Source: Hofstenia miamia
Taxonomy: Eukaryota; Xenacoelomorpha; Acoela
Assembly (NCBI GenBank): GCA_004352715.1
Contig: SCFE01000022.1
Span: forward strand, 1,393,140 to 1,457,139
Length of the DNA stretch: 64,000 bases
Direction of reading: 5' to 3'
A program made the translations under genes and the position numbers. A model generated the notes under the pieces. It worked only from the letters and a program-made list of their open reading frames with translations, did not search any database and was not told the origin of the DNA. This document shows positions 59,839 through 64,000 of this stretch, in pieces (position 1 is the first letter of the stretch; each line of letters starts with the position of its first letter).

Positions 59839-59872
<34 letters not shown>

Positions 59873-60183
59873 CTCAAAACAAAATTCGTAGTATGGATTA
59901 CTTCTACTGATTTGGTCTTATGTTATTCATTATTTGAAAATTGAACCTTCTATAAGGTTCACTTGAATTGTGTCACACAGCTATTTAAGATATTCTATTT
60001 GCCCAAAAGTAATGTAAATCTACATTGTGTAACAATGAATTTCTACTTCGAACATTCCTCAATTAAAAAAATCTCGTAACTTTTTTGAAAATTTCTTAAT
60101 TATTTAAAATATTTACATTGGCGGCAAAATTCTGAATTACAGAAAGACGAATATACAATACAGCATCTTTTCGAATTTTGTAT

Positions 60184-60189
60184 TTTATT
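60184..60189 (-). terminator. Candidate poly(A) signal of the minus-strand gene
   Basis: AATAAA on the minus strand, about 135 nt after the stop at 60322. Confidence 0.35.
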
Positions 60190-60321
60190 ATCTTTCTTCA
60201 AAGAGTGCCAGGGCCTTGCCGACGGGATACTTTTGCAATGCTTGAAACACGGTTGCAGATGAACCGGAGATCATTTAGATTTGAATTTCGCTGGTATTAA
60301 ATATTCAGTATATTGTTGTAT

Positions 60322-61091
60322 TTAAGCATCTCTGGGCTTCATAGGTAAACTGATTTGAGCCGTGCTAGACAATAGTGGCCGAATATCAGATGGTAAGCTG
60401 TAAATTGTTTCTTTCTTGTTTGGAGCGCTTGATAAAAATGAAGGAGAAAAATACTCAGCAAATCCATCCAGATAATATTCAACGAGCTCTATAATTGATA
60501 ATAAATATGATAAGGTGATTAATAAATGTATAAATTGTAAATAAAACAAAAAATTAAATTCAAATTATAACTATCCATGAGTATACCACTATCATTACTA
60601 CTACTATTCAATGCAACCTTATGATTTAAAATGTAAGATGCACATTGAATTTAGTCCGACTTTTCATTTATTAGGTAAAACTTTGCCTCAAAATAATTTG
60701 CTGTTCAAAGCACTCACGTATAAATCACACAATCAGTTGAAACGTTTTTATTTTCATTATTGGCGCCATTCAGAAAGGAATCGTCTAGAGATGGGGGAAT
60801 GTGTTATTCCCCTTCCAATCTCGATTGCCGTTGAGTTTCTTTAGTAAATTATATTTTTAAGGAGCGCGTACTACCTTGACCTGTACTGCATAAAGTATCC
60901 AGTAGTGTTCTTGCGCTAATTTCAACTGCTAAGTTTAGATAACAACGTATATATGCTCTTATCAAAATATATTTAAGGATTGCCTTGCGACAATCAAAAA
61001 CGAAATTAAAATTAGGCACACGTGGCAGACCCACTTTTGCTACTGATTTCAGCAACTTTAATAAATGCACCTTCTCCACAAAGATGTCACA
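60322..61091 (-). CDS. Unidentified protein, last two exons
   Basis: The penultimate exon, 61091-60875, follows GATTAG and ends before GTAGTA in phase 1. It encodes CDIFVEKVHLLKLLKSVAKV, NFVFDCRKAILKYILIRAYI and ISARTLLDTLCSTGQ. The last exon, 60488-60322, follows ATTATAG and continues ELVEYYLDGFAEYFSPSFLS, then SLPSDIRPLLSS, to stop. The phases match, codon usage looks coding, and the sequence is predicted mainly helical. No signal or membrane segment is evident. Upstream exons were not found; they may lie beyond 61.1 kb or outside the window. The family is not recognised. Confidence 0.5.
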
Positions 61092-61194
61092 CTAATCTTT
61101 AAACGAGTTCGGTACTGAGATAAATAATTCAATTTCAAAGCGAGAGTTTTCGCTACCGCCTTATAATCATTTTGACATTTTATTGATAATTTCC

Positions 61195-61226
<32 letters not shown>

Positions 61227-61231
61227 GATAT

Positions 61232-61267
<36 letters not shown>

Positions 61268-63180
61268 GGTGTCTCAAACTTTGTCTANATAATTGTTTGG
61301 GAAAAAAGTGTGCGTCAACAGTGAAATTTTAAAATTGGCCTTTGATTCATGGAGACAATTATTTGTAAAAAGTGAATATGAGATCTATTTAAATTTATGC
61401 ATATAAATATAAACGGACTTTTTCAATTTCGTTTCCTTCTACAAAAACTGAGAATCTATGCAAAATAAAAATTCTATGTATTAATAGACAAAGTTTTGTT
61501 TTATATTATTTCATCATTTTTATATTTTAATTATTTGAATCACTATTTCATGTTATATTTAATAAAAAAATTGCAACACTTTCAATTGAATGTCACATTA
61601 GTTAAAATTGAAACTGCCTCTAAGCTTCGAAGGGTATTCTAAAGTATAAATATCTTTATTTAAAGTGTGAATATCTATATTTGTTGGTTTAAACAACGAA
61701 AAAAAAACAATATATTGAAAAATTTTAATCAAATATTACAAGGATTGTGTTTTTTGCGTAGAATGTCATCTGAGAAAATGAATTACGACGTGTCCAAAAT
61801 GTTTTGCGACCATCAATGGGTGGATGCATACCGAGCAGAAAGTATTATTATGGAGGAGTTTGACCTATTGCTGCTAAGTTCAATCCATGAAGAGAAACTG
61901 AAATGGCTCAGATTGGAAAACAATTGTTGGCAAGGAAACAGCATAACATTATGCTTAGGAAATTGTTGGTGGTGAAAATGGGCGATACTTATTATCATTG
62001 GTGCATAGAATTTATGTTTGCACAAACCTATCACTGTAACTAAACCTTGGCTATAATATTTAAGTAAATAATGCATTTTTTGTTTAATCAGATTGTCAGG
62101 TAATATGATACGAGACCAGTTTGAACATTTGTTGAAGCATACCTTAAAAGTGACTTCCTGCAATGGATTTATATAGCTTTACAGTGCCTGCAACTTTTCT
62201 ATAGTTGTTTCACCAAAATATAAATGCATGTTTGCATAGAGTGATCAAAAATCAACTTTGCAATACGATAAATTCTATATTTTATAACAACTAATAGCAG
62301 GTTATAAGACAAAACAACAGATCATTCTTAAAGATGTTGAAACTGGTGTCCACTGACGTTGACAGTTTTCTTAAACACTTTCAACAAATTTTCTAAAGCA
62401 AGATAAATGGAATTAACCTGCAGTTTATGTAAAGCTCCACGTAATGAAAGAGAGAAGTAATGCGCACACAACCTTTAACTTTTAAAATCTAGCATAGACA
62501 ATGGATTGATTAGTCAGTAATAAAGATAAAAAATCAGTTGTCATTCTAAGGTAGGTAATCTTGATTACCCTGTATAATTTGTTGCTATTTTAGCCCATTC
62601 TCAAATATTGAAAAGCTTGTGAAATAAATCTACATAGTTGAAGTACAAATTTAGGTTCTGTTCAAATAGTAAAAGAAATCACATAATTTGATTTATTAGA
62701 AAAAATAATTAAGTGATGTACAAAATGACAGCTGAAGTCTTTAAACTAGCTTTGTAAAAAGTAGTTGCATCAAAGAATAGCGAATTTGAGAAAATCATTC
62801 ACATTTTATATTTTTATATATAATTAAGGCACAACATCTTAATTAGAAAAACATCTCCGTGCATATATTTTAATGTAAGAAGATATGGTCTTAAAAATTT
62901 CCATTACATTATGATACCATATCATCAAATATATAATAGTGATAATTTTAACATTAAATAGATTTATCAAATTATTATATCTGCTAAAAATTGGACTTAA
63001 ATACAAAGTTAATATTAATTGACATAAATATTCAATATTGATTAAATTTATAGGCACTGCACAAATTATTCTTTACTCATTTTTATAAAATAACAGAAAT
63101 AGATTTTAATGAAAATCTTCACTGCAAAAATTAGATTAACAAAATTTATGAACCAGAAAGGAAACTTCATAAACTTTTCG

Positions 63181-63215
<35 letters not shown>

Positions 63216-63582
63216 AAATGNNNNNNNNNNNNNNNNNNNNNNNNNNNNNNNNNNNNNNNNNNNNNNNNNNNNNNNNNNNNNNNNNNNNNNNNNNNNNNNN
63301 NNNNNNNNNNNNNNNNNNNNNNNNNNNNNNNNNNNNNNNNNNNNNNNNNNNNNNATATATATATATATATATATATGTCAAATGATGGAAAAACATTCAT
63401 TAAATAAAATCAAACATTTTTCTGAAATTTGCTCAAACGAATGTCAATATTAGATTAAGCTGATGAAAAAAACCTATTGACTTTGAATGTGCTTTTTTTA
63501 AGATATTCTTTATTCAGATAAATATTAACAATTATAAACTGGTAAAATTTGCTTCTAGGCTTGGAGGTTCGCATATTGTAGT
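61092..63582. other. Region with TA microsatellites and weak ORFs, no gene assigned
   Basis: TA tracts lie at 61196-61264, 63183-63212 and 63355-63376, with a single n at 61288 and N at 63221-63354. A plus ORF at 61667-61975 (from Met 61763: MSSEKMNYDVSKMFCDHQWV) looks somewhat coding but is not recognised. Confidence 0.4.
63221..63354. other. Assembly gap between duplicated TA-tract ends
   Basis: The sequence (AT)n-GTCAAATG stands on both sides of the N (to 63220 and to 63384), so the gap is probably an unresolved or duplicated microsatellite. Confidence 0.75.
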
Positions 63583-63587
63583 TATCA

Positions 63588-64000
63588 CGGAGCTGCAACC
63601 GTGCCGTGATTTTTTCCGTGCTGTGCTCGTGCCTGCCTAATATTTTGCGTTACTTTGTTGTGCCGTGCCTTGTCCCAAATTTTTAAAAATTCAACAACAA
63701 TGTTAGTATTTTCATTATCGCTTTTATGCAATATAATTCCTGTTTGACTTTTTGGAAAATTCCAATCATTCTTTACAGATGCGTTAGATATTATTTTTGT
63801 GACAATGTCATGAGGCATATTTAGTACATAAAGAATAATTTACTATTTGTAATTTAATATTTCTAAGTTCATAGTTTAAGTTTTTCTATGCAATTAGCGT
63901 TTTCTAATACATTAGTTACCTTTATTTAAATGTCCATACTCTACTGTTAGAATAGCATAAATTTAATTAGATTAAGTAAACATTATATCAAAACTTTTTC
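63588..64000. mobile_element. Possible hAT element, left end only
   Basis: CGGAGCTGCAACCGTGCCGT resembles the ends of the 31430 and 40507 elements (CAGAGTTGTAACTGCGCCGG). GTGCCGTG-type repeats follow. The right end is not found before the window stops. Confidence 0.35.

Noticed and set aside
60611-60844. Plus-strand 77-codon ORF between the two minus-strand exons
   Set aside because: It lies in the intron of a better-supported gene model and has no recognised motif, though it is not excluded as an old insertion.
61265-62572. Possible mariner-like element: TA-CAGGGTG...ACCCTG-TA, about 1.3 kb
   Set aside because: The inverted match is only CAGGGT, the left TA is part of a microsatellite, and no mariner transposase motif was seen.
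63585-63818. Minus-strand ORF of 77 codons
   Set aside because: It covers a GTGCCGTG-rich, hAT-like terminus and shows no domain. Probably repeat translation.
1-64000. CRISPR arrays, operons, tRNA or rRNA genes
   Set aside because: The window is eukaryotic; no spaced palindromic repeat array, no rRNA-like sequence and no convincing tRNA cloverleaf with a GGTTCRANTCC box was seen.

Overview
This is an AT-rich, repeat-dense animal genome scaffold with assembly gaps. It carries spliced genes (GT-AG introns, some only 40-41 bp), a FoxF-type forkhead gene, a secreted mucin/TSP1/TIL/cystine-knot gene, long TA microsatellites and many metazoan transposon families. I read it as an invertebrate, probably bilaterian because of FoxF. 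The phylum cannot be fixed from the window.

Three protein genes are supported. (1) <1-12437, plus strand: the 3' end of a large secreted protein of the SCO-spondin/mucin class. It has a Ser/Thr repeat exon, TSP1, TIL, TSP1, a Cys-rich VWC-like part and a C-terminal cystine knot. Eight exons join with matching reading phase. (2) 33119-34957, minus strand: a FoxF transcription factor with a long first exon and a short second exon found by splice-phase matching, with a CpG-richer promoter next to it. (3) 60322-61091, minus strand: the last two exons of an unidentified protein.

The rest is mainly mobile DNA. 1.4-3.5 kb: a non-LTR relic and a piggyBac-like element in an intron. 3.7-4.3 kb: a foldback hAT element. 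14.5-16.65 kb: a piggyBac-like relic split by LINE sequence and probably mis-assembled. 17.2-20.8 kb: a decayed LINE with an ORF1 zinc-knuckle protein, endonuclease and RT, hit by a hAT MITE. 21.4-23.9 kb: a RAG1-like/Transib-like transposon. 31.4 and 39-42 kb: clustered hAT elements. 47.1-47.9 kb: a Penelope-like GIY-YIG fragment. 52.7 kb: a solo LTR. 54.4-57.5 kb: two LINE 3' fragments. 58.5 kb: another hAT MITE.

The most notable find is the 2.465-kb element at 21450-23914. It is bounded by inverted CACAGTG heptamers, which is the V(D)J recombination-signal heptamer, and by a perfect GC-rich 5-bp target duplication (GAAGG). Inside is a decayed transposase whose C-terminal part resembles RAG1-like/Transib transposases, including the region of the third catalytic carboxylate and a zinc-knuckle-like tail. 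The two ends share a 14-bp subterminal block set 7 and 17 bp from the heptamer, a difference of about one helical turn. Several N gaps and single-n joins are flanked by duplicated sequence, so local assembly errors should be expected there.
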